The notes under the pieces are model-generated. The model saw only the letters and a list, made by a program, of their open reading frames with translations, ran no database searches and was not told the origin of the DNA. DNA of 64,000 nucleotides, from NCBI GenBank assembly GCA_036850595.1, contig CM072170.1, forward strand, positions 19,418,696 to 19,482,695, in the 5' to 3' direction. The first letter of the stretch is position 1; each line of letters opens with the position of its first letter. The position numbers were made by a program, and so were the translations under genes. The stretch is from Rhyacichthys aspro. Its lineage: Eukaryota > Chordata > Actinopteri > Gobiiformes > Rhyacichthyidae. Shown here piece after piece: positions 25,501 through 36,290 of the stretch.

Positions 25501-28500
25501 GGATTTCAAGGCGGGACCATGGGCGGAACGCTCGCTGAGTGAACCAATCAGAGAAACCACGGATGTCACGTAAGGAAAGCGAAACCGATTCTAGTTGTCA
25601 ACAAACCACAGCGTATACCAGCATGGCTAGGGAGAGAAGATGCCTTGGTGATGGTGAATGACTTCTGTCGTTTTTTGTCAGAAAAATCTGAGGACACAGG
25701 GAGTAATATCAAGTTCAGTGCTTATTTCGATCGTAGTAAGCGACCTAAACCTGCGTACTGTATGGTTGAAAAAATTCTCCCGCCTCCCTCGCTACGATTG
25801 GTCGGTAAGAAAGAGCCGGAGCAGAAATCGGGGGCAGATTGGACAATCCCAGACTGACTTTCTCTGTATGTAATACAATGAGAAAGTTGTCTGGCTGGCC
25901 AGGCTACCACATTATAGGGACTGTGTGCTTTCCATATTGCTGCACAAGCTTATTTGCAGTCTGCAGTTTAAGGGACACAAGTTATAGCTGGTATTTTATA
26001 GATTTTATTTAGTTATTTGAATGCCATTAGCATATTATACTAATCTCCCAGGTGCACATTGCCAAAGCTTCTTTAATTTTTAAATAGGGTACAAGTGAGC
26101 AAGTTAGAGTTACTTGGTATGTGTTACACACGTCAAAGATGGAGATAATCAATGTGGTGGAGTAGTGTTTCCCTTTAATCTGTGGACACAAATAAAAATA
26201 AATACGACTGAACTGATTTACTTCTGCCATTACTGGGCAGACTAGTGCCATAAGCAAGTGTTCACTACAGTCACCAAGTTAACCCTTTGAGCACCAAAGT
26301 TGCTGAATTGCGACACGAAGTGGTAGAGTTTAATGATGAGAAAATCTATAAAAAATATTTTTTTGCTTTTGTAAGGTTTCCTCTATTATGTGCATTGTCC
26401 TTGACAAAAATAAATAAATAAATGGCAATAACAAATTCAAATTTATTGTGAGGACAAATGTCACCAGACAGTAATCACCAAGTAATTGGGTTGAAGCGTC
26501 GCAGCGATGCAGCGGAAAAATCAACCCAGACAGTGCCAAAGAAGGCTAAGCCAGAGCCTCCAAATTTCGCCAGTATACAGAGGACTATTTTTTGGGGGGG
26601 TAACTATTTATGTATTAAATATCCTGGGTGCCACATATGCAGTCAATGCTCTTAATCACAATCACAATCTTTATGTTTGGGTGCACTAGTGCCAGCCCTT
26701 GTCCCTTACAGAATTATGGGGTTGCATTGCACTCTATGAGCTGCAAGTAACGCCAGGGATTCTTCTCTCAGAGTGCCCCTGTTCCCCGGATATGGCTTCA
26801 CTGGAGAGAGACGCAGCTCTCATAGCGTGAATTGTGCGTAAACAGCAAACCCACGGCTTTGCACTGAGCATGGAAAGAGAAGCAGAGTCTTCCAGCAGCT
26901 ATGAGGGGATCGTTGTTACGGTAGAGACACAACTGTAGCAACTACTTCTCTGCAACTAGTATGGAGCTGGCATCTCCCCATGATGTGTTCAATCTCACAG
27001 GACCGTGATGGACAACACTTACACAGCTCTGGGGACTACATTTACACCAAACCACAGCGTAAGCAACAGTCTACATGTGTATTTAGAAAAGCTTTAAATC
27101 AAACTGGATTACTTTATGTTTTCTGTAAGCTGACATGCTGGCGTGTGGGCTTTGCTTGGACTTTTTCCATGGGACTGCAGACAAGATGCCAGTTAATGAG
27201 AGGACAATTAATGCTAAGTATATGTCAACACTTGTAGGCTTTGTTATGGGGAAGCAGCATTTCTTAACTGGACTGACTCATGTGTTTATACTGATGGTTC
27301 ACGATTGCCAGTGGTGTCACATAAGCTGCTCCCACAGATAAACAACAGCCCAGGGCTTTTTCTAGCTTCATGGGGGCCCTATGCAAGATGGTGTTTGGGG
27401 GGCCCTAGTTTGTCAAACTACAATGGAGAGAATTCCAAATCCTTTAGATTCGGGGTCTTCATTAAAATTGCTTGAGGTCCGCTCAGTTATTGTACCTTAA
27501 CAGGAGGGGTCCGGATTTTTTATTTTTTATTTTTTTAAAACAAAACTTAAATTCTCCCCTGGTGGCTAAGGGGCCCTATGTATATGACAGAGGGAATGCA
27601 TGGAGCCGTTGCCGCCGCAGGTGTGGAAGTCTATGAGACCATAGACTATAGTTTACACCAGCTTTGGGACCAGCATTTTTTTTTTTGAGTGCATTAGCTC
27701 ATGAGACCACAAGCAATACGCTGAGGGAAGACCTACTCATGAAACTAATGTTTTCTGCTGTTACCTGACAACTAGCATTCTAGTGTCAGCACTCAGTTAG
27801 AAGTCCTGGTGCCTTAACCCACAAAACCATGCATAATACATCAAGAGAGGGACAAAATTTCCTACCAAGTGCGTGAGGACTCAGCAACCCAGGGAGGCTG
27901 CTCTTAGACAGATGCCAACACAGACCCTATCACTGCACCACTAACATCAGGTGGAGATCCTGTACATATGGCATATGTAACAGACTGGAGATAGTCTCAA
28001 ATCTCCAGATTGGTTTGTTTGTTTTTTTCTTCTATGTGGCATGTGTTGTTTTTTCCCCCAAAGCTTAAGTGTACCTTTTCACATGTTGTATGATGATTTT
28101 TCCACTTTTATTGTTTTAACATACATTCAAGAGGTTTGGTCCTCTATCTGTACTGTAAAATCCTGCTTAAATCCAGGCTTTGGTCGGAATTTATTTATAA
28201 TTCTTATTGAATAGCTGTACAAAAAATGTAAACATATGTTCTAGACACTTTAAACATAAGGTTTTAAAATAACCTGTTTGTCTACAAACAAGGAATGTAT
28301 GTGTGATTTTAATCTGATCAAAGGAAACTCATTTACAAATAGAAGCTGAGCTAGTGGATTTTTTCTTCTAGTCTAGAGTGTAGACTGTACAGTCAGTCTA
28401 TGGCAAATCACATCTGAGTTACTTAATTTGCTTTTTAATTTATTTGACAAGACTTAAATTTAACTGAATTTCCCCTTGGAGATCAATAATCAATAATCAA

Positions 28501-31500
28501 TCAATAAGACCAATAAGAAATAAAACAGTAGAAAAACATTCATCAAGGATAAAATTAATCAAAAATCAATTAAGAGCTATTTCAGCAATAGATAGGATCA
28601 TTTGGACTTTAACAGTTGTTTTACCCTTACTTCTAGACTTGTTTTGTTTTACTTGTCTATCTTTAAGCTTTTATTTTAAATTAAAACTACCGTGCAAACC
28701 GAGACACCCAGGGTGAACCTGAAAATAAAGTTCTGTTTATTGTGCCACATCAAATGAGATCCTGTTTTATAATCATCAGCTCAGTGCTCTACATTTCATT
28801 ACATCTCATCATGTGTAATTTCTGACTAACATTGAATCCGAATACCTCAAATTGGTAAGGAAATGTCTAAACTCCTTTTGACTGACTCAATGGTATCTCA
28901 TGAACATCCACCATAATAAGAGCTGTCAAAATTCTCATATTGGTAAGGAAGGAGGTTCAAAAAGGAGCTTTAATGCTTCCTTTCATACCTCCTTTAGCAT
29001 AGGGACCTGTAGGGTGCCAGTAGGGAGCTTACAGGTATCCCACAATTCATTGCACATCCAGCCAAAGTTTTGCGGAAACGTCCGACTGAAGCCAGTTAGG
29101 GGTAACCAACACAGTGCCCACGAGGAAAGTTCTAAAAATAGCAGTAGTCACCAATGAGCTCCTCATTGTTTATAATTATTGTAAGGAATCATTAATGTGA
29201 TCAGACAGTGTCTTCACACAGATGAATATCATTAATTATTATTAATAATAATATATATACAAAGGTAAACTATACAACTTACAACTGTTATTTCAGAAGT
29301 GCGTATCAAAGTGGTAGCCCTTCGTATTACTCAGTATCCTTGAAGTACCTCTCAGTTTCTAAAGGGTTGGTGACCCCTGCTCTAGAACTACAGCGTCATA
29401 TACCTGACTTTTTATTCCTCATTGTTAATGCTTGCTGCAGTAAAACACTGCTAGCATTCGCATAAAGAACAGATCTCTATGTGTCATTAATGCCAACTAA
29501 TATATAACTAATATAAAGGATGTGGCTTTGGTGGATTATTTAGCCAGATCAGGACCAGATCAGGACTATGGAATAGATTACAGCTGTTGGAAATGTTGCT
29601 GTTGTTAAGTCGTTTATGTATTTAATACATGCATACACTGATGTTCATTGACCTCATGACATAGTTCACAAAGGTTAAGGAACTGGAGTTAGGAACAGGA
29701 ATGAAGAGCTACAATTTTGAGGTATTCAGATTCAGCTATGGTTCTGAGCTCCCTTAAGGATGAGGGAAGGAAGGATTCTGGCAATTGGGAAATGGCTCAT
29801 ATCTCCCATGTCCTGACGCTGGCCCTGCAGCATATGGGTGGGACGCAGGTCCTGAATAACTTAGAAACTATATAAAAGACTATAGCAGCACTAATTTAGT
29901 GAGGCTGTAATAAATGTCCTCTTCTTAAATGTACTTTTTGTGCAGCATTTACTCTATTTAGTCCAATAGGGTTTATTATTCCACTAACATTCGTAAATCA
30001 GTATGAGATGGTGCCAGCATTCTTCAGTCTGAGTAAACTGCAGCCATCAAACATCTGTCCTCTGGTACTTTGTTTTTCTCTTCCTTTCTCCTTTTAGCCA
30101 CGGACTCACTCCTTACTCATCCATAATTCAGTGTGCCAAAGCTGGACCCACAGCCAGCAGACCCACACACGAGGAGGGAAACGTTGGTTAAACCCAACAC
30201 TTAGACCATGAAAAGATTTGAATCTATGAAAAGATTTCTTTCCAAAAGCATATTACAATATATATCCATCCATACACCACAAACACTGAACAACTTTAGA
30301 TGCTCTAACACTATTAATACTCTACAAGACAAGTAGAAAATGCCATTTTCAAGTAAAGTAACATAGCCCTCAGAAAAAAGTCAGAGGGTAAGTTTATATA
30401 AAACAAGGAATATTTTGTTTTATATTGGTGCCTTGTAAAATTCTGATCAAACAATTAAAGGCCCATTGCGTAACATTTGACCTACAAATACAAAGCATCA
30501 TCAAAAGTCATTCGATGGTTTTCAGGCATAAAATAAGGTCAATTGATGCAGCGGGCTGCTCAATCCAGCTGTCTCGTCGCACGTGATGTATCAGGGAGCA
30601 ATGCAGGAGAGATGAAAATATATGTCGGCGTACTGTAGCAGCTGAAAGTTATTGGGCTTTCTCACTGTTTTGGTAAGATTTGCCATCACTATATGCTTAA
30701 AAGACGCAGAAAACAAAAAAGCGAAAGGAGAAGATTCGACTTTGGGCTGGATTTCACTCATTTTGAGTGTTATGAAAACAGACCCAGTGCATAATTTTCA
30801 TTCATTTCTCATTCAATCATGTTTTATGTCTTAGTTAACCTTTTTTTGTGTGTTCTATGGAATTTGTATGTTTGAACCTGTTTGAACTTCCTCTCGCCTC
30901 ACATGAGAATCATAAATCAGGACCCTAACGAGGACTCCTTGTTATTATATGATGATCTGGGGTTAACTTAATCAAGTATCACTGGAGCCTTATGGAGCAT
31001 CATATGACAAATCTGATGTTCTCTATTTAACAATGGTAAACATTTCACAAGCGTCCTATACACTGTAAGCCCAGATAAAAAAATGCTCTTGTTATCAATT
31101 TATTTATTCTGTTCTATTAAATAAAAAGTCTAAGGTAGCTATATCCAGCCCACCACTCAGTCCCGTTAGGTGGCTGGAGCCTATCCCAGCAGCTTTTGGC
31201 CTGAGGGGGAGTACACCCTGGACAATAATCTCAGGGCTGACAGTAGGACACAAACATCGTTTTAGCTCTCAGTGAACAAATACCAACCCAAATACAGCAC
31301 TGTTCAGACGTAGCCCACCTGTTCTCAGTCCTCCGTCAGTCTTTGAAAGTGCCCTGTCCCTCACCTCATAAACAGTCTGTGAAGTAATTATCCAATCGAA
31401 ACAAAATCCAAACTAATGCACAGTTAGGTTTAATCCAAGTGAACTGTATCCAAGAAAAAAAGAGCAAAGGAAAAAGAGAGAGTGGCACAGAACAGAACAT

Positions 31501-34500
31501 CTGGACCTCGGAAAAGTTAATTACCTTCTGTTAAATTAAAGATTTAGTCTTGATTAATCGTGATTAATTACAGCCGGATTTTGCTCTTGTGTTTGTTGTC
31601 TGCCATGCCCCTTTTTCAAAGTTTTCAAAAAACAAAGATAAACTGTAAGTCACAGCTAAAACATGACTTGATAGTCATTAAACTTAAAATATGTCACACT
31701 CAAATGTGTCACTCAAAAATTTTGCTTAAACTACGTGTTTAAATTGAACACACTTAACATTTTTACTTACATTCTTTTCTAAGTTTACAGAGAATATCTG
31801 TTTCGATGATTCAATTCAATTTTATTTATTTAGCCCAGTATCACAACAACAATTGCCTCAAAGGGCTTCACAAAAACAAAAGACAGTATACACACAATAC
31901 ACAAGACAGTATTATCTGTTTTTCTCTGTTCATTTAAAAAGAGAATAGAAGGTAAAATGGGACTTTTTAGGAAGAACTCCAGCTACCAGAGCCTACATCC
32001 AGCATCTGCACTAATGTAAGTATTTTGTTTCTACGAGTACAGTGCCCTGTCTACAGAAGACAGAGACGTTTAGCTACATCACAAGAAGGCGCTTCACAGA
32101 GGCCTCAGCCTGACGATGTAAATGACTGCAGCCCCACTGTCTCTGTGTTCACACCTGTACTTAGAGGAACTGCTCTGGAGCTTTTTACACTACATTTAGA
32201 CTCACTTTACATATGTTACACGTGTTTCTGTTCTCACAGTAGTTGCAGTAGTGTGACAATTTCTTCACATTTACTGTATTGTGGGCATTGAAACCAAATA
32301 CATGCATCATGACTCTTTGTGTGTGTTTTGTGTGTAGCAGTGGTCTCTTCCACTTGTTCGTCATCCTTCTAGGGTCAGCATGGACAAGTCTAGTGTAGGA
32401 TGTAAAACTATAGTTACAACACAAACATAAATGTAGTATAATATAGTTTTGTAATAAAATACATGCCTTTGACCTTTACCCTTTGTCCTGTAGCTGCTTT
32501 CCTCTCTTCTCCTCATTCTGCTCCTGTCTCTGGACTCAATCTTCTCCAAAAGCAAAGCTGAAGATGGTGTTGAAGACTGTGAAAAAATATATTTGTAAAA
32601 CAAGCTAAAACCCAAAACTCTCATAGAAATAAACAGGACAAACTCTATATTCTGGCTAATTCATTACAAGTATGTGGTGTAGTGTTTTTACAAACAGTAG
32701 CCTACAGGCAGCAGTGCGATGTCTGGTAATAACAATAGCTACTGATTCTACCTGTATTATAATAAAAATATCCTTTGTTGTGGAAATTATAATTTCTTAA
32801 GTCTTGCTTTTTACAACAGACTGACGGCAGGTCGATGTATAGCATCTATGAGTTTTTAAATAAATAGAGACAAATACAGACTTTGACAAATACATTTCTC
32901 TTTGTCTCTACATGTTAGTGATCTAAAGTCGTAACTCCACAAACTCTTAAATAAGTCTAGCAAGTGATACGTGCTCCTTTCAAAGTAAAGCATTTGCACA
33001 TACTTGCCTACTACACACAAAAACAGTAAACTCCAAAACATTATTGTAACAGAGATATATCTATTATCTTAAAAGTCATGTTATACTGTACCGTGTCAGT
33101 TCCACTGGTCAGTCCTTACTCATCGCTTCTTCTGTCTTTGTTGCTGTTGTAAACACAGCACCGTGACTGTGGCCACCATGATGCAAAGTCTAAAGTGCAA
33201 AAAGACTAGTAACTCTAGGTAGCTCCTGAGCAGCCAAAAAAGTTACACAATGTGCCTTTACTTAGAAACCAATCAGTAGAATCACTGAAGGTGAAAGTGA
33301 ACCATAGTCCCACATCATCATCAGCCTCTGCAGGTGCTTTATTCTAGAACATACAGCACCTGCCATCTGATCCCTACAGTTCAGCCCAAACAAGATTAAA
33401 GGCCGCCCTAATGTTTACAGTTACACCACTCTTTTCCGATTGCAATATGTGAGCTAGTTGCTGGCCAGTTTACTCTACTCTGTGTGGTGGTAAATGCTGC
33501 TGGCACAGGTCCATAGCTGCTCTCTGGGCCCTGCATGATCCCATCCATTATCATACTGGGTTTCACACTGTTGGACTCAATAACTGTCCAGGCCCACAAA
33601 GGCCTTTTACTATTGTGCTCTCCTTTACAAGAGGCGCAGAGCATTTGGCCATGAAAAGTCCTGCTGTTAGCAATAGGGCAGTACTGCAGTACAATCCCAA
33701 GCCAGAGCTGTTTACATCTGTTTTTTTCTTTTTTTAAGCCTTTGATTCTAATGTACCTGTTTCTATGGATTACTCTAGTGATTTGTCCAATCAATGAGTA
33801 TAAACACTGTAAGAGTGTGTGTTTTGGAAGAAAAGTTATAGTGCTGTAATGCTAACCCACAGTAGATATATTCATATTTTAATTAAATATTAATTAAAAT
33901 AATTTTAATAAAAAATAAATTCCACCTGAATTGTCTTGACATTTTTTGTACCGGGCTTGTGTGTTCTATTTTTATTTATACTCCATGTTTTTTGTGATCT
34001 ACTAACATTGTGTTGTGTATGTCTTGACTAGTGTCAGATCGATATGTGGCTCAGACTTCAGCAAACTGATTGCCCAAAGGGGAACATATCAGTTGTAAAA
34101 AGCCTGTATTGACCTGTACAATCTTACCTTGATGATGGCCTCCAGTTCAGCCGGGGACACACAGGGGTGTTTTTGGAGAAAGGCTGCCTTCTCTGCTGTG
34201 ATGGTGATCTTCTGGTTGTCCTCAAAAGGCTGCTCTAAAGCCTGGAACACCAGCCCTCCAGCAACTAGGTACAACACCACCACCACGAACACGGCCATCA
34301 CTGTCTTCAGCTTCATCATGGTGAAGGGCGCTGAGCCATCCACACCCCCCTCCATGCTGGCCACCACACTGCCGGGCCGGGACGCAGAGAGCCGTGGCAG
34401 CGCACACCCCATGGGGTTCTGCATGGTGGCCACACTGGCATGAACCAGGCTGGACTGCAGCATGCCTGGCTGCACCTTCTTTGGAGGGACCATGTTGGTC

Positions 34501-36290
34501 TGAACTGGCACTGAAACACATGGCAGGGCACTTTTATTGGAACAGTAAAAAAATATATATATACAAAGGCAATTCAAAGAATAATTATGAAGTCACTGAA
34601 GCAAACCAGCACAGATAAAGAGAAAAGTCATTGCACTGCACGTGTAGGTAGCGTGAAAAAGTAGTAATTTTTGGACATATTTATAATATGACAAACACTG
34701 CTTATTTTATCATTAGATCTTAAATAAAGCTTACCTTATCTTTAGAAAAAAGAAAAACAAAATACAAAGCAAAAAATAAAACAGCACCGCTTACAAGAGC
34801 CATAGGAGACAATTCACATTGTCCAAGGAGGGAATTATATGAAAAAGCGATAGGATTCAGAGACGAAAGGATGAAGGTGCACCAACCTGCTACATCAAAC
34901 ACTGACCACAGCTACAGGCAGAAACCCACAACAGCCTCCCACCTGAGTCATATCAATACGGTTAATGGAGCTCAGGGAGAACATAGCCATTATGGACTGA
35001 ATTAGAATCACAGCACACAACTGTTTGCCCAACGGAAATTTACAGCAGTCTTCTTATAATTGTTAATATTGTGAATAAATTAGATACTGTTCATATGCAT
35101 CTTACATGAGCTCAAATGAGGAAAGTTACTCTTCACGTGCTTGCTGTAGTTCTAAAACAACTAAAGAGAATACAAGTTGATGCCTTAACCAGACCAGAAT
35201 AAAGGTAATATGTCTACTGCTGCTGTCTATACAATACCTATAACATTAAACACCTGATTCACTGAGCATATGAGTTTCATATGCATTTAGCAAATCGGAC
35301 AAATCAAATGTATCTGATACATGAATGCAGCAGTACAGTGCACTTGACTGTGCAGCAGGGATGAAAATCTGTCCAAATATTTCTACAACACAGATTTTTT
35401 TGCATCTTCTTGAATACTGACTGGAAAGAATGCTGGAAAATCCAAGCCTGATACGAGTGAAATGCTGCTGTGTGACGGAGTAAAGGATGGATGGTTATTG
35501 AGACATTTCTCAATAATTCGGGATGTTACGTAACAGTGGTTTGGGGATTCGTGACTACTCTCTCTCTTACACCAATCTGGACGGAGCTCAAATTATGTGC
35601 AGACAACTGCCACCCGGTGAGCACATTCCGGTGCAGTGGCTGTCATGAGGCTGTGGAAGGTCATGAGCCCGACATGCTTCACCTGCTGCTGGAGCCTGCA
35701 GCTGATGCTCTGAGCTGACGTGAGGCACATGAAGATGGGCTCAGTCGATGAGGTAATGGGAGTTAGAGTGAGGCTCCCACTGCATTACACCAGCATCTCC
35801 CAGGGTCTTTCTTGTTTACGCAGGCTCAGGTCTGAATATAAGAGCCCATATAGCCAGTGTTGTGGGGATACTTCACTGACTGAATGCGGTATCTCACACA
35901 GTAACATTGTATTCTGTGGACAGTTCATCTGCAGCATTATGTTCAATTGTTTCTTATTTAATATAGACTAAACAAAACAGATGAATTGTTCAAGGGCTTT
36001 AGAGAAATTCTCAGGTTTTCCACAGAGTATTTTAAAAGATATCAGGTTCATTGTTCATTGTCAAACCCCTGGAGCTGTCACTAATAGCCGGGTACATTGT
36101 TTAGCTGTAAAACGCCTTATAGCAAACAACAGTTCAATTGGATTGCAGTTTCCATGTCCAAACGAGGTGCTTGTAAGAAACATTAAGCAGATATTAGAGT
36201 TTTTCACGGAAAGGTGTTGTGACTAACAGACTAACCTGGAGGAGGGTTCACGTTCCCCGGTTTTCTTGGATTCTCACTTGGGAATTTCAT
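11742..36290 (-). CDS. kcnk10: kcnk10 (TREK-2) two-pore-domain K+ channel, seven coding exons
   Basis: This gene encodes a plasma-membrane background potassium channel. TREK-family channels form dimers and respond to stretch, heat, lipids, pH and phosphorylation. Coding exons in order are 36236-36290, 34128-34510, 18709-18826, 15559-15719, 14070-14262, 12599-12741 and 11742-12416. They sum to 1728 nt (575 aa; human TREK-2 is about 538). Every junction is GT/AG and keeps phase. TM1 is at about residues 88-108, pore loop 1 with TIGYGN at 184-189, TM2 about 198-220, TM3 about 255-276, pore loop 2 with TVGIGD at 295-300, and TM4 about 318-340. A cytosolic tail of about 230 residues follows. The extracellular cap has a Cys at 135 and an N-S-S glycosylation sequon near 165. 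The tail keeps an RRRMS kinase-type site (Ser378). TREK-2 rather than TREK-1 is indicated by GYGN in pore 1, the MKFP start and the tail motif with [14 protein letters not shown]. The odd point is Ile298 in filter 2, normally Phe. I cannot tell paralogue a from b. Confidence 0.95.
12599..12741 (-). CDS. kcnk10: kcnk10 coding exon 6 (TM4)
   Basis: This exon encodes residues 304-351: [14 protein letters not shown]4 ([17 protein letters not shown]) and the conserved [15 protein letters not shown] at the inner mouth, where the TREK tail begins. The donor is GTATCT and the acceptor TCTATTTAG. Confidence 0.95.
12742..14069 (-). other. kcnk10 intron 5
   Basis: About 1.3 kb with clean GT/AG ends. 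Nothing recognisable was seen inside. Short open frames here do not resemble known proteins. Confidence 0.7.
14070..14262 (-). CDS. kcnk10: kcnk10 coding exon 5 (TM3, pore loop 2)
   Basis: This exon encodes residues 240-304: the ISQTKIRV linker, TM3, [16 protein letters not shown], and the second pore [13 protein letters not shown]. The codon for the middle filter residue is ATA (Ile) where TREK channels have Phe. The donor GTGAGC and acceptor TTTTGCAG are clean, so this is not a splice-edge artefact. Confidence 0.96.
14448..14610 (+). repeat. dispersed teleost repeat with tRNA-like head
   Basis: Contains GTGGCTCAGTAGGTTGGTGG followed by GTGCTTGGGCAAGACACTGA and a TGTGTGTGAATGGATGAA tail, a layout I know from a very common fish repeat. 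It lies inside kcnk10 intron 4. Confidence 0.5.
15031..15122 (+). repeat. tRNA-derived SINE fragment
   Basis: The head has GGCACCTCGGTAGCTGGCCT as the A-box region and CCCGGGTTCGGGTCCC as the B-box. It runs into AAATAAAGGCAAAAAGGCC and a poly-A-like end. It lies inside kcnk10 intron 4. Confidence 0.65.
15559..15719 (-). CDS. kcnk10: kcnk10 coding exon 4 (filter 1, TM2)
   Basis: This exon completes the GYGN selectivity filter and encodes [22 protein letters not shown] and the TM2 end [15 protein letters not shown], near-identical to the family signature. It ends in frame at VEKVFK before donor GTGAGT, spans residues 186-239, and is preceded by TTCTTCAG. Confidence 0.97.
17591..17972. mobile_element. 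hAT-like MITE with 8-bp target duplication
   Basis: This 382-bp element has inverted termini containing GTCAAACTC and GAGTTTGAC. It is flanked by CTCTAAGT (17583-17590) and ATCTAAGT (17973-17980), seven of eight bases identical. It has no coding capacity. The core termini resemble those of the element at 4527-5442. Confidence 0.75.
18040..18525. mobile_element. non-autonomous hAT-like repeat
   Basis: The left end has CAGTGGTGGAATGTAACAAA. The interior carries the repetitive pattern of 'TACTTTTACTTGAGTACA' type motifs in both orientations, seen in a very common fish hAT MITE. The right boundary is approximate. Confidence 0.55.
18709..18826 (-). CDS. kcnk10: kcnk10 coding exon 3 (cap end, pore helix 1)
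   Basis: This exon encodes residues 147-186, including the glycosylation sequon NSS, then [18 protein letters not shown], the first pore helix. The acceptor CCCGCAG precedes it. The donor GTACTG splits the first glycine codon of the GYG filter. It is separated from exon 2 by about 15.3 kb. Confidence 0.95.
19523..19645. repeat. (TA)n then (TTA/ATC)n microsatellite
   Basis: About 33 TA units at 19523-19588, then trinucleotide TTA and ATC runs to about 19645. Confidence 0.9.
19781..20441 (+). mobile_element. Tigger/pogo-like non-autonomous element
   Basis: Inverted termini are CAGTGGTCCCTCG at the left (19781) and CGAGGGACCACTG at the right (ending 20441), with TA next to the right end, the Tigger/pogo hallmark. 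At 20172-20255 an open frame of 27 codons begins [10 protein letters not shown] and is Lys/Arg-rich before a TAA, resembling the very start of a Tigger transposase. The rest of the transposase is deleted. A 41-bp tandem repeat lies inside. Confidence 0.8.
19901..20015. repeat. 41-bp tandem repeat inside the Tigger-like element
   Basis: Nearly three copies start at 19901, 19942 and 19983. Each contains TTCTGCGTCCTGA(G/T)TGGCTAA. There is no spacer between copies. Confidence 0.85.
20529..21560 (+). pseudogene. Tc1-like transposase relic, 3' truncated
   Basis: The left end CAGTGCTGTGAAAAATCATT directly follows TA, as in fish Tc1 elements. Coding remnants are spread over three frames. A helix-turn-helix part is at about 20690-20880 ([18 protein letters not shown], then the GRPR-like hinge as RSGWPTK). 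The catalytic domain follows from 21003 ([19 protein letters not shown] with first Asp, [11 protein letters not shown] with second Asp). At 21470-21535 the last catalytic region reads [19 protein letters not shown], so the expected acidic residues before LNP and after it are lost. No matching right inverted end was found. It lies in kcnk10 intron 2. Confidence 0.85.
25431..25905. mobile_element. foldback element with ~55-bp inverted ends, unclassified
   Basis: The left arm (25433-25488) and right arm (25850-25904) are near-perfect inverted repeats containing CTTTCTCATTGTATTACATA and AGAAAGTCAGTCTGGGATT. The element is flanked by ACCAC on both sides (25426-25430 and 25906-25910), a probable 5-6-bp target duplication. 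The interior has an open frame of 70 codons (25645-25857) with no known motif. A partial copy lies at 3365-3663. Confidence 0.75.
26470..26600 (+). mobile_element. hAT transposase N-terminal fragment
   Basis: Reads [20 protein letters not shown] then [14 protein letters not shown], a Lys-rich leader like those before the BED finger in hAT transposases. The same stretch of DNA recurs at 41899-41948. Confidence 0.5.
28440..28510 (+). repeat. LINE 3'-tail-like sequence
   Basis: TGAATTTCCCCTTGGAGATC is followed by a short ATCAATA tandem tail, the form of many fish non-LTR retrotransposon 3' ends. No coding part was seen. Confidence 0.45.
31165..31262 (+). repeat. dispersed vertebrate repeat fragment
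   Basis: GGCTGGAGCCTATCCCAGCA, followed by GAGTACACCCTGGACAAT and CAGGGCTGACAG, is a conserved segment of a repeat found widely in fish genomes. I cannot assign the class with certainty. Confidence 0.45.
31805..31910 (-). repeat. antisense LINE (L2-like) 3' end
   Basis: TTCAATTCAATTTTATTTAT followed by AGCCCAGTATCACAACAACA and AAAGGGCTTCACA is the reverse complement of an L2/Maui-type LINE tail. It is nearly the same as 36756-36830. Confidence 0.6.
34128..34510 (-). CDS. kcnk10: kcnk10 coding exon 2 (N-terminal tail, TM1, cap)
   Basis: This exon carries residues 19-146. It holds the variable cytosolic N-terminal segment, then TM1 (hydrophobic stretch after MMKLKTV) and the ALEQPFE motif at the start of the extracellular cap, with the conserved cap cysteine in KHPCVSP. 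The acceptor is TTTCAG at 34511-34516 and the donor is GTAAGA from 34127. Exon length 383 nt. Confidence 0.95.
34511..36235 (-). other. kcnk10 intron 1
   Basis: About 1.7 kb of intron with GTTAGT donor and TTTCAG acceptor. No element was recognised apart from a short TA run near 34551-34562. Confidence 0.7.
36236..36290 (-). CDS. kcnk10: kcnk10 coding exon 1
   Basis: The ATG lies at 36290-36288, with A at -3. The exon encodes 18 residues beginning [10 protein letters not shown], which parallels the MKFPIETPRK start I know from mammalian TREK-2. It ends on one base (G) before a GTTAGT donor, and this joins the TG that opens exon 2 to give Val19, so phase fits. The surrounding 36.2-36.7 kb is visibly richer in GC and CpG than its neighbours, as expected near a promoter. 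No upstream non-coding exon could be defined. Mammalian kcnk10 uses alternative first exons, and others may lie outside the window. Confidence 0.82.

Larger units (their letters stand above)
30455..33261. mobile_element. putative 2.8-kb TIR element (TTAA-type ends)
   Basis: The left end TTAAAGGCCCATTGCGTAAC and the right end, in reverse complement (G)TAAAGGCACATTGTGTAACT, form imperfect inverted termini of about 22 bp. The left side has TTAA and the right a one-base variant. The interior carries antisense LINE tail sequence (31800-31910) and another common dispersed repeat (31165-31262), so it may be one element with insertions or two unrelated ends. Confidence 0.4.
18827..34127 (-). other. 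kcnk10 intron 2, 15.3 kb, transposon-rich
   Basis: This long intron separates the exon with TM1 from the one with pore helix 1. It contains the Tigger-like element, Tc1 relic, foldback element, hAT fragment, LINE tails and a putative 2.8-kb TIR element listed separately. The stretches 21.6-25.4 kb and 28.5-30.4 kb show no gene. A dispersed repeat with a motif resembling CTGTCAATCGATTAAAA starts near 21,899, but I could not define its far end. Confidence 0.75.

Noticed and set aside
33408..33794. A 128-codon minus-strand open frame
   Set aside because: No recognisable domain or splice context; it lies in the TE-rich kcnk10 intron 2.
34129..34618. Plus-strand and shifted minus-strand open frames over kcnk10 exon 2
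   Set aside because: Shadows of the coding exon; GC-rich coding sequence keeps other frames open.
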